Source: Sphingobacterium paludis
GTDB taxonomy: Bacteria; Bacteroidota; Bacteroidia; Sphingobacteriales; Sphingobacteriaceae
Reading direction: 5' to 3'
Length of the DNA: 64,000 nucleotides
Assembly (NCBI RefSeq): GCF_004364125.1
Contig: NZ_SNZV01000005.1
Span: forward strand, 1 to 64,000
Shown here: positions 1 through 10,848 of the stretch, one piece after another
Position numbering within the stretch: position 1 is the stretch's first letter
How the letters are laid out: the number at the start of each line of letters is the position of its first letter
The notes under the pieces: generated by a model
The model's database searches: none
Told to the model about the DNA's origin: nothing
Seen by the model: only the letters and a program-made list of their open reading frames with translations
Made by a program: the position numbers and the translations under genes

Positions 1-117
1 ATGGGGTCTGTTGTTTCATGACCGTATCGTTTGAATAATTAAATATAAATAATCTTATCAAATTATTCCATTGACACAGTTCGCGTTACAGTCTCATTTC
101 TCACTACGCACTCCTCA

Positions 118-415
118 TTACGCACTACGCCTTTCTATATACTACATACTAAAATCTAAGTACTACATACTAAAATCTAAAGAAACATCCCACTCCGCAC
201 TACTCACTACTCACAACTCATTACTCATTACGCCTTTCTATATACTACATACTAAAATCTAAGTGCTACATACTAAAATCTAAAGAAACATCCCATTCCG
301 CAATACGCACTACTCATTACGCCTTTCTATATACTACATACTAAAATCTAAGTACTACATACTAAAATCTAAAGAAACATCCCATTCCGCAATACGCACT
401 ACGCAATACTCATTC
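118..415. repeat. Tandem intergenic repeat, three copies
   Basis: A block beginning CGCCTTTCTATATACTACAT starts at 128, 231 and 320, so the period is 103 then 89 bases. Each copy continues through two near-identical 'ctacatactaaaatctaa' units and a 'aaagaaacatccca(c/t)tccgc' segment, then variable 'cactac/cattac' filler. The same motifs appear in reverse complement at 48247-48504 (gtacttagtatgtaga, gcgtagtgcgtaatgcg), so this is a dispersed family rather than a local duplication. No convincing gene lies in 1-420; bases 1-117 hold nothing I recognise. Confidence 0.85.
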
Positions 416-420
416 CCCCC

Positions 421-2328
421 TTACCCTAAGATATTGTTTGTGAAACGCATCTTGATGCCGACCTGAAAATTATGGATGGTCTTAAAGATCTCTTTCAACG
501 TTACTTTCTCAATTTTTGTGAGTTTATCAATCTTTATATAATTGTTGGGTTCAGTTTTCTCGACCAAAATTTGGTTTGCTTGATTTTCCAGACGCAATGC
601 CATCAGGTAATAGTACGACTGATACAGCTCTTGGTATTGCGAAGGAGTGAAGACACCCAGTTCCATTAATTTTTTCAGTCTTTCCCCTGTATTTTCTTGA
701 TATACGCGTTTTCGTAATGCATGTACGCGGACCAAATCAACAATAGGCGTCATCGCATTTTTGATATTAAACACTTCCGTTTTTCCTATCGTTTCCGTTT
801 TGATATTTTTAAAGAAGGTAAGTGGTGGTTCGTACTGCAGCGCATTTTTCGCGATAAAAGCAAAAAAGCGTTCGTTTGGCCGCTGCAGTTCTTCCTCTAA
901 AAACTCCTTCAATTGGTCGATGATCGTCCTGTCGCCATACAACAGGCGGCAATCAAAAAAGGTAGAAAATTTGATCGCATTTTCAGGCACGGAATCATCA
1001 ATCCAATTTTTATAGTTCTTTTTCCAGTGCGAAAGGGAATGCGTCCAATCGGGATTGCTGGCCATGTAACCACCTTTACAATACACAAATCCTATATCAT
1101 TCAAGTAGTCCGACACCTTGGTAGCAAAGCTCAAAAAGTAAGCGCGCACCATTTCCCGTTGTTCATTTGCCTTATCTTCATAGATGATGGCATTGTCCTG
1201 ATCCGTTTTTAACGTTTGCTCTTTTCGACCTTCACTGCCCGTGACCATAAATACGAATTTCGCTGGTGGTTCGCCCATTTCGCGAATTACCTTTTCAATA
1301 ACCTTTATGGCGATGGTGTCGGCAATGGTCGTGATCACTTGGTTGGTTATTTCTGCATTGATGCCCCGTCCTAAAAGCTGTTTTATGACCTCCGGTACAT
1401 AGTTCCATTTTTGTCGAAGCTCGTCGGTTGTTTCTGCTAGTTTAACAGATTGGATAAAAACCAAGGGAGACTGACCTTGTTCGCTCAACAGTCGGTTTCT
1501 ACTTAAGAAGCCCACATATCTGCCATCTTTCTCGACCAGAAGGTAGCGCGCTTTTGTACTAAACATCATCAGAACCGCTTCATAGAGGTAAGCTTGATGC
1601 GATATGGACAGTATTGGGTTATCCATTACGCTGGCGATTGGTTTTTCGGCATCGACGCGGCGCGCGATAACGTTGTCTCGTAGTGTAAGATCTGTGGCGT
1701 AGCCGATGATGTCGTCCTCGGTATTCTTTACAAAGATACAGCTCACGCGATGTTTCGCCATATGCTGTGCGGCTTCGTAAATAGGTGTTTCTGCATAGCA
1801 GGAAACAATATCCTTGTAGATGATGCCGTCAATTTTGCGCGAATAGAGCTGCTCGGCAGCAATATAGCTCTCTTCAAAACTGGCAGGCGTTTTAACAAAA
1901 TGCGAAAACTCATCATCCAGCATTCGCTTGCCAAAATCAGTCGTGTAGTACTCAAAAAATTCTTCATACGCGGTGCATAGTTCCAGGAATTCTTTTCGGG
2001 GTAGGTTGTATACGACCGTACCTTTCTTCGCCATAACAGACTTTAAGGCTTTTGTTCTATTAAGAAGCACCGAAATTCCACCGAAACAGTAGGGGGAATG
2101 ATGGGTTTCAATGGACCTCTTGTTTTCTGCTGCGTCGAAAAAAAACGTTTCATATTCGCCAGTCACCAAAATATCTACACCCTTCATCTCGGTTATTTCC
2201 TGTCGATAGGCGAGCGTATCTTTCGAGAATTTTGTGGGGATCAAGGAATCCGATATGCCGGCAAGAACACTTTCCGGCAGAAGATTAAAGGGGGCAGTCT
2301 GTTTAAGAAGTTCTACCAAATTTTCCAT
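421..2328 (-). CDS. Cyclic-nucleotide-binding/CBS/DUF294 nucleotidyltransferase-like protein
   Basis: A 635-residue cytoplasmic signalling protein. The N-terminal ~140 residues resemble a cyclic-nucleotide-binding fold. Residues ~165-290 carry two CBS repeats that usually bind adenine nucleotides. At about residue 363 the motif GSEGRKEQTLKTDQD matches the DUF294 nucleotidyltransferase signature (GS-x-x-R-x-E...TD-x-D) related to GlnD, followed by the helical DUF294 C-terminal domain. By family this is a putative nucleotidyltransferase sensing nucleotides; its substrate is unknown. It starts 27 bases after the stop of the upstream exonuclease gene, so the two are probably co-transcribed, a pairing also seen in other bacteria. 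The domain assignment is from motifs and layout; the target protein cannot be inferred. Confidence 0.88.
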   Translation of the reverse strand: MENLVELLKQTAPFNLLPESVLAGISDSLIPTKFSKDTLAYRQEITEMKGVDILVTGEYETFFFDAAENKRSIETHHSPYCFGGISVLLNRTKALKSVMAKKGTVVYNLPRKEFLELCTAYEEFFEYYTTDFGKRMLDDEFSHFVKTPASFEESYIAAEQLYSRKIDGIIYKDIVSCYAETPIYEAAQHMAKHRVSCIFVKNTEDDIIGYATDLTLRDNVIARRVDAEKPIASVMDNPILSISHQAYLYEAVLMMFSTKARYLLVEKDGRYVGFLSRNRLLSEQGQSPLVFIQSVKLAETTDELRQKWNYVPEVIKQLLGRGINAEITNQVITTIADTIAIKVIEKVIREMGEPPAKFVFMVTGSEGRKEQTLKTDQDNAIIYEDKANEQREMVRAYFLSFATKVSDYLNDIGFVYCKGGYMASNPDWTHSLSHWKKNYKNWIDDSVPENAIKFSTFFDCRLLYGDRTIIDQLKEFLEEELQRPNERFFAFIAKNALQYEPPLTFFKNIKTETIGKTEVFNIKNAMTPIVDLVRVHALRKRVYQENTGERLKKLMELGVFTPSQYQELYQSYYYLMALRLENQANQILVEKTEPNNYIKIDKLTKIEKVTLKEIFKTIHNFQVGIKMRFTNNILG

Positions 2329-2355
2329 ACACTTATCGTTATTCTTATTGCAAAA

Positions 2356-3000
2356 TTATGCTTTCAGCTTATCTGCAAAGTTAAGTTTCTGCAAAAACTG
2401 TGTTTGTTGTTTTATAAAATCCTGTTCCGTGATATCTTTTCGGCGCCAAAGTTCGAAAAAACACCGTGCTGTAATTTCCGCGTCGCGCTCGGCCTCGTGT
2501 AGATCTTCAGGCCGCTCATCAAACAATTCCTCATGCAATTGTACCAAGCGCAGATATTCCACCACCGGGTTTAGCGCATATTTTTTGCTTTCGAGCATCG
2601 TGCAAAAAAAAGTTTGATCCAGAAAAGGATTATGAAGTTGGGCTCGATAGTAATCGGCGCTGAGGACCTGTACATCCAACTCTAAGAAATGACCTATGAT
2701 TAACGGCGAATATTTTTTGATGTCATATGCGAGTTTCCGTAGCACATTTTTGCGTCGGTCGCCTTTTTCCTGCAGATCCGTCATGCTGATGCCGTGCACT
2801 TTTTGGGAGTCCGCGGAGATGACGATATCATCTTCAACAATGTATTTACTAACTCTTTTGAGTTCCGTGCCATCAGACGCGTAGACGATCCAAGCCAACT
2901 GAATGACTGAAGGCCAATTTTTCTGGTCCGAGTACGGTTTATTCCAACGCTTTGGAATGCCGGATGTTTCCGTGTCTATAAATAAAAAGGTACTCTTCAA
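2356..3000 (-). CDS. DnaQ-like 3'-5' exonuclease (DEDDh family)
   Basis: A 214-residue single-domain exonuclease. Exo I is visible as FIDTET (D9, E11), Exo II as GHFLELD, and Exo III as HEAERD, giving the DEDDh metal-binding set. The length fits stand-alone epsilon-like exonucleases and is too short to carry a polymerase. The reading frame opens at a TTG codon at 3000 and no in-frame ATG lies closely upstream, so TTG is the likely start. It is the first gene of a two-gene minus-strand unit with the DUF294 protein and is divergent from katG. Whether it proofreads DNA or degrades RNA or small nucleotides cannot be told from sequence. Confidence 0.87.
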   Translation of the reverse strand: MKSTFLFIDTETSGIPKRWNKPYSDQKNWPSVIQLAWIVYASDGTELKRVSKYIVEDDIVISADSQKVHGISMTDLQEKGDRRKNVLRKLAYDIKKYSPLIIGHFLELDVQVLSADYYRAQLHNPFLDQTFFCTMLESKKYALNPVVEYLRLVQLHEELFDERPEDLHEAERDAEITARCFFELWRRKDITEQDFIKQQTQFLQKLNFADKLKA

Positions 3001-3125
3001 GGAATTCGGTTTTGTTTTGATGGATAAATATACACTTATCGCCGCTTAATTGAAGCTTAATTTGCAAATTCATCAGCCGACGGGTCCGCCTATTGCAATC
3101 TTTGATATGTTATAGAAAATATTGA

Positions 3126-3157
3126 TTGCATTAAACGCTTGGTATCGATTAACTTTA
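3126..3157 (+). promoter_or_regulatory. Probable katG promoter
   Basis: TTG at 3126-3128 and TAACTTTA at 3150-3157 are 21 bases apart, close to the Bacteroidota consensus TTG-N17-23-TAnnTTTG with the last base differing. It implies a leader of roughly 54 bases before the katG ATG at 3218. No regulator site was recognised with confidence. Confidence 0.4.
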
Positions 3158-3205
3158 TGTCTCGAAGAAAAACATACCTTCGATGAATGTGTTAACACTT
3201 TATAA

Positions 3206-5494
<2,289 letters not shown>

Positions 5495-5507
5495 TGTAAC
5501 TGACTTT

Positions 5508-5546
5508 ACTGCCCTGAAGAACATCGTGCTTCAGGGCAGTTTTCTT
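5508..5546 (+). terminator. Rho-independent terminator after katG
   Basis: A perfect 12-bp stem (actgccctgaag at 5508-5519, complement at 5529-5540) with a 9-base loop is followed by tttctt. It sits 14 bases after the katG stop. It also overlaps an in-frame GTG at 5526 of the next gene, which argues for the later ATG at 5562 as that gene's start. Confidence 0.9.
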
Positions 5547-5561
5547 GTCCGACAAAAGACT

Positions 5562-6329
5562 ATGCCTTGGAACCCGAACCTCTACAATGATTTTAAAGAT
5601 ATCCGGTATCAACCCTTTTACGATTTATTAAGCTTTATTGACCCCCACCAGCCTCTTGTTAATGGCATCGACTTGGGCTGCGGCACTGGCGAGCAAACCG
5701 CTATTTTAGCGGAGCGTCTGCCAAATACCGTTTGGCTAGGGATCGATTCGTCGGTGGAAATGCTTGCTGACGCGCCAGTTGATGCCCTCGCTAACCTGCG
5801 CTTTCGCCAACAAACGATTGAGGATCTGATTTCGGCGGGGGAAAAGTGGGATCTGCTGTTTAGCAACGCAGCACTGCAATGGACCGATGATCACGCTAAC
5901 CTTTTCCCGCAATTGCTTGGTCTGCTTAATCCGGGCGGACAGTTTGCCGTGCAAATGCCCATGCAAACAGAAAATAAACTGAACCAGATTCTATTCGACT
6001 TGGCCGATGAGGAGCCTTTTCGCGCATTCTTGAACGGCTGGAACAGAGGCTCATCGGTGTTAAGCGCTCAAGAATATGCGGAGTTAATGTTTGAAGCGGG
6101 ACTGGTTAACCTCCGGATCGAGCAACGCATATACCCAATAATTGCGGAGCAGCACGAAACGTTTTTTAAATTTATCGCCGGTTCGGCACTTATACCTTAT
6201 ATGGAGAGGCTAGATACTACACAACAAGAGATGTTTGTTGGTCAGTTTAAAAAACGCATTGCCGAAGCCTTTCCGAAATTGCCTGCTATTTATGCCTTCA
6301 AGCGACTTTTCCTTTTCGGCGTAAAATAG
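5562..6329 (+). CDS. tam: Trans-aconitate 2-methyltransferase
   Basis: A 255-residue SAM-dependent methyltransferase. It opens MPWNPNLYNDFKDIRYQPF, typical of Tam, and has motif I GIDLGCGTGEQTAI, an acidic end of strand 2 (LGIDSSVEML), and SNAALQWTDD. Tam methylates trans-aconitate, a side product of the citric acid cycle that inhibits aconitase. The frame could be extended to GTG at 5526, but that codon is inside the katG terminator, and starting at 5562 gives the usual family length of about 255. Transcription probably starts after the terminator; a 130-base gap separates it from the next gene. Confidence 0.9.
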   Translation: MPWNPNLYNDFKDIRYQPFYDLLSFIDPHQPLVNGIDLGCGTGEQTAILAERLPNTVWLGIDSSVEMLADAPVDALANLRFRQQTIEDLISAGEKWDLLFSNAALQWTDDHANLFPQLLGLLNPGGQFAVQMPMQTENKLNQILFDLADEEPFRAFLNGWNRGSSVLSAQEYAELMFEAGLVNLRIEQRIYPIIAEQHETFFKFIAGSALIPYMERLDTTQQEMFVGQFKKRIAEAFPKLPAIYAFKRLFLFGVK

Positions 6330-6459
6330 CTCGTCAGGCAAGGCGTTACTCAAGTAGTTGAATGGCAATCGATCGTCATTTTTTTGCTATTTGCGATCTT
6401 TTACCAAGCTTTGAAAAAACGAAAAGGGTGTTTTGTTAGTTTTAATAAAAAGTTGAGCC

Positions 6460-7173
6460 ATGGCAGAAATGATGAAAGTTGAGGTGTGGAGTGACATCAT
6501 GTGTCCCTTCTGTTATATTGGAAAGCGGCGGTTTGAGCAAGCGCTCGCCGAACTACCTTTCCGAAACCAAATTGAGTTGGAATGGAAAAGTTATCAGCTG
6601 AACCCCTATTTAAAGACAGATAGCAACCAGAATTACTACGATAACCTGGCGACGAGCAAAGGTATATCGCCTGATGAAGCACGGGCAATGTGTGATCAAG
6701 TCGTTGGCTTCGCGAAAAGTGTACAATTAGACTTCGTGTTGGATCATGCTGTTGTTGCCAATTCGTTTCGCGCACACGAGTTTTCTCATTTCGCGAAGCG
6801 CTATGGCAAGCAAGACCAGGCCGAAGAGCTTTTGTTTCAAGCGCATTTCACCAAAGGGGAAAACATAGATGATATCGGTGTGTTAACCGGTATAGCCGTT
6901 GCATTGGGCTTAGATCCTCATGCACTGCAGCATGCACTGGAAAATCATGTCTTCGAAGATGAAGTGCGCCAAGACGTTTATGAAGCGCAGCAAATCGGCG
7001 TACGTGGTGTTCCGTTTTTTGTTTATGATCGCAAGTATGGCATTTCAGGCGCGCAAGAGGTAGACGTGTTCATACAAACTGCTACGAAAGCTTTCGATGA
7101 GTGGGCCGGCGACAAGAATCCTGCTCTAGATGTTGTCGACGGCCCCTCATGCGGACCAGAAGGTTGCTCATAG
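6460..7173 (+). CDS. DsbA-family (FrnE-like) thiol oxidoreductase
   Basis: A 237-residue thioredoxin-fold protein of the DsbA/FrnE branch. The active site CPFC is at the end of the first strand (VEVWSDIMCPFCYIGKRR), the helical insert follows, and the cis-proline loop is GVRGVPFFVYD. There is no signal peptide, so it is cytoplasmic. The C terminus ends in SCGPEGCS, a CX4C pair; a CXXC plus CX4C combination was described for Deinococcus FrnE, which acts as a disulfide isomerase in stress tolerance. The gene converges on the ABC-F gene with only 6 bases between the stops. A role in redox repair fits the nearby katG but is inference. Confidence 0.9.
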   Translation: MAEMMKVEVWSDIMCPFCYIGKRRFEQALAELPFRNQIELEWKSYQLNPYLKTDSNQNYYDNLATSKGISPDEARAMCDQVVGFAKSVQLDFVLDHAVVANSFRAHEFSHFAKRYGKQDQAEELLFQAHFTKGENIDDIGVLTGIAVALGLDPHALQHALENHVFEDEVRQDVYEAQQIGVRGVPFFVYDRKYGISGAQEVDVFIQTATKAFDEWAGDKNPALDVVDGPSCGPEGCS

Positions 7174-7179
7174 GCCGTT

Positions 7180-8769
7180 TTATAACGCTACGATCCTTGT
7201 GATATGCAGTTCATCCAAAAACTGTTGATCGTGGCTAATAACGAGCAATGTTCCAGGGTACTCTGCGATTGCGTGGGTCAGTATTTCAATATTTTGGATA
7301 TCTAAATTGTTTGTGGGCTCGTCAAGAATCAAGAGATCCGGCACTTCCTTGCGCAAACTTAAACAGCACAGTGCTAGACGCATGCGCTCACCCCCGCTAA
7401 GCATGCTGCATCGTTTCGTCCAGCAGTCTGCAGAAAATAGAAATTGATCTAGTTTTGTTTTTACTTGATGCTCTAAAAAGCCTCCGTCGTTTGCTTGTTG
7501 CGCCTGTTCATAGACACTTAAGTCGTTATCGAGTAGGCTATAATCCTGATCGATGTAAAATGCTTGATGCCAATACCGCTTGACCACACCCTCCGTGGGC
7601 TGCATATACCCGACTGCTATCTGCGCAAAGGTAGTTTTTCCAGAACCGTTTGCACCTTGAATAGCCACGCGTTCGCCCGCTTTCAGTTGAAAGCTAAGAG
7701 CCGCAGACCAAAGATTTTTGCTTTGTATACGAATGTTGGCTTGCGCAAGGTCCAGTAGTACTTTTCCGCTTAACTTTATCGGCTTTTCCGCATACGTAAA
7801 CCGCATCGTACTGGCCGCTGGGCGTGCGCCGCGTAGATCTGTCAATTCCTTGCGCAGCCCCTCCATACGCTCCGTATGAATCGAGCGTATTTTAGACGTG
7901 CTGTTTTCGGCGCTGTTGCGCAAGGTGTTCATCATGATGCGTGCTACACCTGCTTGCTCTTGTTTCTTCTTGCCTCGCGCATCAGCCCGTTGCTGCCGTT
8001 CTAAGGTATCACGTTGCTTGTCCTTCGCTTTGCGCACTTCTTTTTCTTGGCTGGCTATTTTCTGTTGCAGTGCATCGTTCGCTAAATCTTTTTGTTCTTT
8101 ATAAAGGGTGTAACTGCCGCTGAAAGAAATGATTCCGCTGGGCGTAAGTTCCAGAACGCTATCGAATAGCTGAAGCAATTGCCTATCGTGACTAACAATA
8201 AGCATAGCACAATTCATTTCCTTGATAAATTGGTAGAGCATTTGCTGTCCTGCTGCATCAAGGTGGTTGCTTGGTTCGTCCAGCAACAAAAGATCCGGCC
8301 GATAGAGCCAAGCTGCTGCCAAAAATACTTTCACTTTTTCGCCTCCGCTGAGGTCGCCCAAAAAAGTGGTCAGCGCAACAGCTGGGAGGCCCCAGTGCGC
8401 TAACGCGCGGAGGCAGCGCTCTTCAACATCCCAGTCATCGTCCAGAATAACGTAGTTCGCAAGATCCACCTTGCCGTCTAAAATTGCGTAGTACGCATTT
8501 AGTTTCTCAGAAAAACCCAACACCTCGGCTACGGTATGCGTATCAAATTGACCGTAGAGTTGCGGTACAAAAAAGATCGAACCATCGGTAGATACTTCTC
8601 CGGCTGCGGGCGAAATCTGCCCAGCAATGAGTCGCAATAGCGTGGATTTACCTGTGCCGTTGTCACCGATCAAAGCCGCTTTTTGATGTTTAGAGAGGGA
8701 AAAAGAGAGCTTGCTGAATAGCGTTTCTTTATCCGGATGGATATAAGTTAAATGTTGTATGGTAAACAT
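7180..8769 (-). CDS. ABC-F family ATPase
   Basis: A 529-residue soluble protein with two ABC ATPase domains and no membrane segments. Domain 1 has Walker A GDNGTGKST, signature LSGGEKVKV and Walker B LLLLDEPSNHLD. Domain 2 has GANGSGKTT, LSGGERMRL and LLILDEPTNNLD. The charged linker between them (about residues 230-310) is the ABC-F interdomain region that contacts the ribosome. Family members are translation factors or protect the ribosome from antibiotics; which applies here cannot be decided. The frame extends to 8817, but ATG at 8769 begins MFTIQHLTYIHPDKETLF, the canonical N terminus, and is preferred. Confidence 0.92.
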   Translation of the reverse strand: MFTIQHLTYIHPDKETLFSKLSFSLSKHQKAALIGDNGTGKSTLLRLIAGQISPAAGEVSTDGSIFFVPQLYGQFDTHTVAEVLGFSEKLNAYYAILDGKVDLANYVILDDDWDVEERCLRALAHWGLPAVALTTFLGDLSGGEKVKVFLAAAWLYRPDLLLLDEPSNHLDAAGQQMLYQFIKEMNCAMLIVSHDRQLLQLFDSVLELTPSGIISFSGSYTLYKEQKDLANDALQQKIASQEKEVRKAKDKQRDTLERQQRADARGKKKQEQAGVARIMMNTLRNSAENSTSKIRSIHTERMEGLRKELTDLRGARPAASTMRFTYAEKPIKLSGKVLLDLAQANIRIQSKNLWSAALSFQLKAGERVAIQGANGSGKTTFAQIAVGYMQPTEGVVKRYWHQAFYIDQDYSLLDNDLSVYEQAQQANDGGFLEHQVKTKLDQFLFSADCWTKRCSMLSGGERMRLALCCLSLRKEVPDLLILDEPTNNLDIQNIEILTHAIAEYPGTLLVISHDQQFLDELHITRIVAL

Positions 8770-9014
8770 GATTATAGTCTTACAATAATAAAATGGCAGA
8801 TCGGCCTTCACAGCCATCCGCTTTTCCTACTCAAGAAATAATCAAATCTTACATACGCTAAATTATAAGCACAAAGGTATATAATTTTCTTATTTTCTAC
8901 CAAACCTAAGTTGTAACTCGTTATTGCTGATAGCTGAAATAGTCGCAAAATGATTTCCAATTCAAGGATTTGGACGTGTTTTTGCAGCAGTGAAGCAAAT
9001 TTAATAACAGACAT

Positions 9015-9647
9015 ATGATACAGGTATCAAAATTAGCCTGGACGATGGCGTTGTCAACATCAATGCTGATAGCGTGTAACGGCGGGAGGGAATCAACGCA
9101 AGACCAACATGATAGCACAACGCGCATCAATACTACGGGCAATCTTCAAGATGGAGCCTCGAAAATGGAAGAGGTGCAAGCGAAGTTAAAAAACATCACG
9201 AAACTCACAAACGAGGAACTGAAGGCTTTCTTTCCCGAAGATCTAAACGGATGGCGCCGTGCAGCTTATTCGGGAGGCAACCAAGCTTATGGTGTAGATG
9301 TTGCTTCAGGACAAGCTGTTTATGAAGCTCCCGATGATAAAGAGCTTATGTTAACCTTGACGGATGGAGCGGGCGAAACGGGGGCGGCCGTTGTCTCCTT
9401 GATGGCAATGAGTTTAACGATGGACGCTGAGAAGGACTCGGAGTACGAGGTTACAAAAAATAAGGACGTGCAAGGTTATCGTGCATCGACTCGAGAAACC
9501 AAGCCACAACAGGAGGGCAGCGTCGTGGATTCGGATATCACCTTTGTCTATAAAGATCGTTATTTGGTAAAGTTAGAGGGCGATGGTTTTAAACTCGATG
9601 AACTAAAAGATATTGTGGGAAAACTGAATCTAAGCGTATTGCAATAA
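9015..9647 (+). CDS. Uncharacterised lipoprotein
   Basis: A 210-residue protein with a lipoprotein signal: short basic start, hydrophobic stretch, and lipobox LIAC with Cys at residue 21. A low-complexity polar linker (ESTQDQHDSTTR) follows, then a compact domain beginning around residue 60 (LTNEELKAFFPEDLNGW). I do not recognise the family with certainty. The segment around residues 95-130 (LMLTLTDGAGETGAAVVSLMAMSLTM) suggests a beta-rich fold. It is probably exported and anchored in a membrane. It stands alone between the divergent ABC-F gene and the gpsA operon, which starts 190 bases downstream. Confidence 0.8.
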   Translation: MIQVSKLAWTMALSTSMLIACNGGRESTQDQHDSTTRINTTGNLQDGASKMEEVQAKLKNITKLTNEELKAFFPEDLNGWRRAAYSGGNQAYGVDVASGQAVYEAPDDKELMLTLTDGAGETGAAVVSLMAMSLTMDAEKDSEYEVTKNKDVQGYRASTRETKPQQEGSVVDSDITFVYKDRYLVKLEGDGFKLDELKDIVGKLNLSVLQ

Positions 9648-9769
9648 GCGCAAAAATTTCCATCATAAGCGGCATGGACATGCAAATTTCTGCTGGAGAG
9701 CCGAACAATCATATCGATAGCGCATACGACACACAACGTCAAAAACATGGCAATGAAATACACAATAGG

Positions 9770-9789
9770 CCGTCCATTTTAATGGACGG
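9770..9789. terminator. Inverted repeat, possible weak terminator
   Basis: A perfect 8-bp stem (ccgtccat / atggacgg) with a 4-base loop lies 120 bases after the lipoprotein stop. The following run is mixed (tcgatttatta) rather than pure T, so it is a weak terminator or a protein-binding palindrome for the gpsA promoter just downstream. Confidence 0.4.
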
Positions 9790-9804
9790 TCGATTTATTA
9801 TATG

Positions 9805-9812
9805 TATATTTG
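9805..9812 (+). promoter_or_regulatory. -7 promoter box of the gpsA operon
   Basis: TATATTTG matches the Bacteroidota -7 consensus TAnnTTTG exactly and lies 25 bases before the gpsA ATG. No clear -33 TTG was found at the expected distance. Confidence 0.5.
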
Positions 9813-9837
9813 TTAGCTAAAAATTAACAAACACATA

Positions 9838-10848
9838 ATGGAAGAAACCGAACAAAAAATCGGGATGGTGGGAAGTGGGAGTTGGGCCACAGCGATGATC
9901 AAGATGTTGGGCGACAACCAGGAGAAAAAAGACGTGCTTTGGTGGATTCGGAAAGAAGAAGATTTAGCGTATATAAGGACGTATAAACATAATCCTACTT
10001 ATTTGAGTGCGGTGGAACTTCGCATCGATGCAAGACATCTGCTTTCGAATGCGCGGGAAGTTATTCAGCAGTCGGATATTGTCATTTTAAACACGCCGTC
10101 TGCATATCTAAAAGATGCACTGAAAGGAGTTTGCGCTACCGATTTCGAAGGTAAGATTATCGTAACTGCCATCAAGGGCATTATCCCCGATGAGAATCTG
10201 ATTGTGGGCGATTACCTGGCAAAGATATACGGTATCCCACTTTCTCACATTGTAGTCATCGGAGGTCCTTGCCACGCCGAAGAAGTTTCTGCAGAAAAAT
10301 TATCTTATTTAACGATTGCAGGAAAAGAATCCGCGCATGCCGAACGCGTCGCCGCTGTGCTGCGTAATCGATATATCAATACGATCATTTCAACAGATGT
10401 TTTCGGTGTAGAATATGGCGCCGTTTTGAAAAATATTTATGCACTAGCGGGTGGGATTTGCCATGGTCTTGGTTTTGGCGATAATTTTATGGCTGTACTC
10501 GTATCCAACGCGATTCGCGAGATGGAAACTTGTGTATTGGCTATTGATCCTGAAGCGGATCGCGATATCAACGCCTCGGCGTATCTGGGCGATTTGCTCG
10601 TCACCGCCTATTCGCAATTTAGCCGCAATCGTACCTTTGGGCACATGATTGGTAAGGGGTATACCGTACAGTCCGCGCAGTTAGAAATGAATATGGTGGC
10701 AGAGGGCTATTATGCTTCAGCCTGCATCCAAAATATCATACAGCGCTATGGGTTGGATATGCCAATTTGCAACATGGTATACCAAATTTTATACAACAAA
10801 CAAACCGCGAACAGCGAAGTGAACAAATTAGCAACGAAACTGACATAA
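9838..10848 (+). CDS. gpsA: NAD(P)H-dependent glycerol-3-phosphate dehydrogenase
   Basis: A 336-residue cytoplasmic enzyme that reduces dihydroxyacetone phosphate to sn-glycerol-3-phosphate for phospholipid synthesis. The N-terminal Rossmann motif reads GMVGSGSWATA. The catalytic-domain signature GAVLKNIYALAGGICHGLGFGDN contains the conserved Lys. Length is typical. The stop codon TAA overlaps the hemF ATG by one base (TAATG), so the two are translationally coupled in an operon that continues into two M16 peptidase genes. A TAnnTTTG box 25 bases upstream is the probable promoter. Confidence 0.96.
   Translation: MEETEQKIGMVGSGSWATAMIKMLGDNQEKKDVLWWIRKEEDLAYIRTYKHNPTYLSAVELRIDARHLLSNAREVIQQSDIVILNTPSAYLKDALKGVCATDFEGKIIVTAIKGIIPDENLIVGDYLAKIYGIPLSHIVVIGGPCHAEEVSAEKLSYLTIAGKESAHAERVAAVLRNRYINTIISTDVFGVEYGAVLKNIYALAGGICHGLGFGDNFMAVLVSNAIREMETCVLAIDPEADRDINASAYLGDLLVTAYSQFSRNRTFGHMIGKGYTVQSAQLEMNMVAEGYYASACIQNIIQRYGLDMPICNMVYQILYNKQTANSEVNKLATKLT

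Noticed and set aside
71..262. 63-residue open frame on the plus strand
   Set aside because: It lies within the tandem repeat and its product is a repeat of the DNA units (YYILKSK twice), with no coding signal.
118..415. Possible CRISPR array
   Set aside because: Copies are long, few, irregularly spaced (103 and 89 bases) and lack unique equal-size spacers; no cas gene is present.
8808..9014. 68-residue frame between the ABC-F gene and the lipoprotein gene
   Set aside because: It overlaps the ABC-F start region, has no recognisable domain, and covers the AT-rich promoter region.
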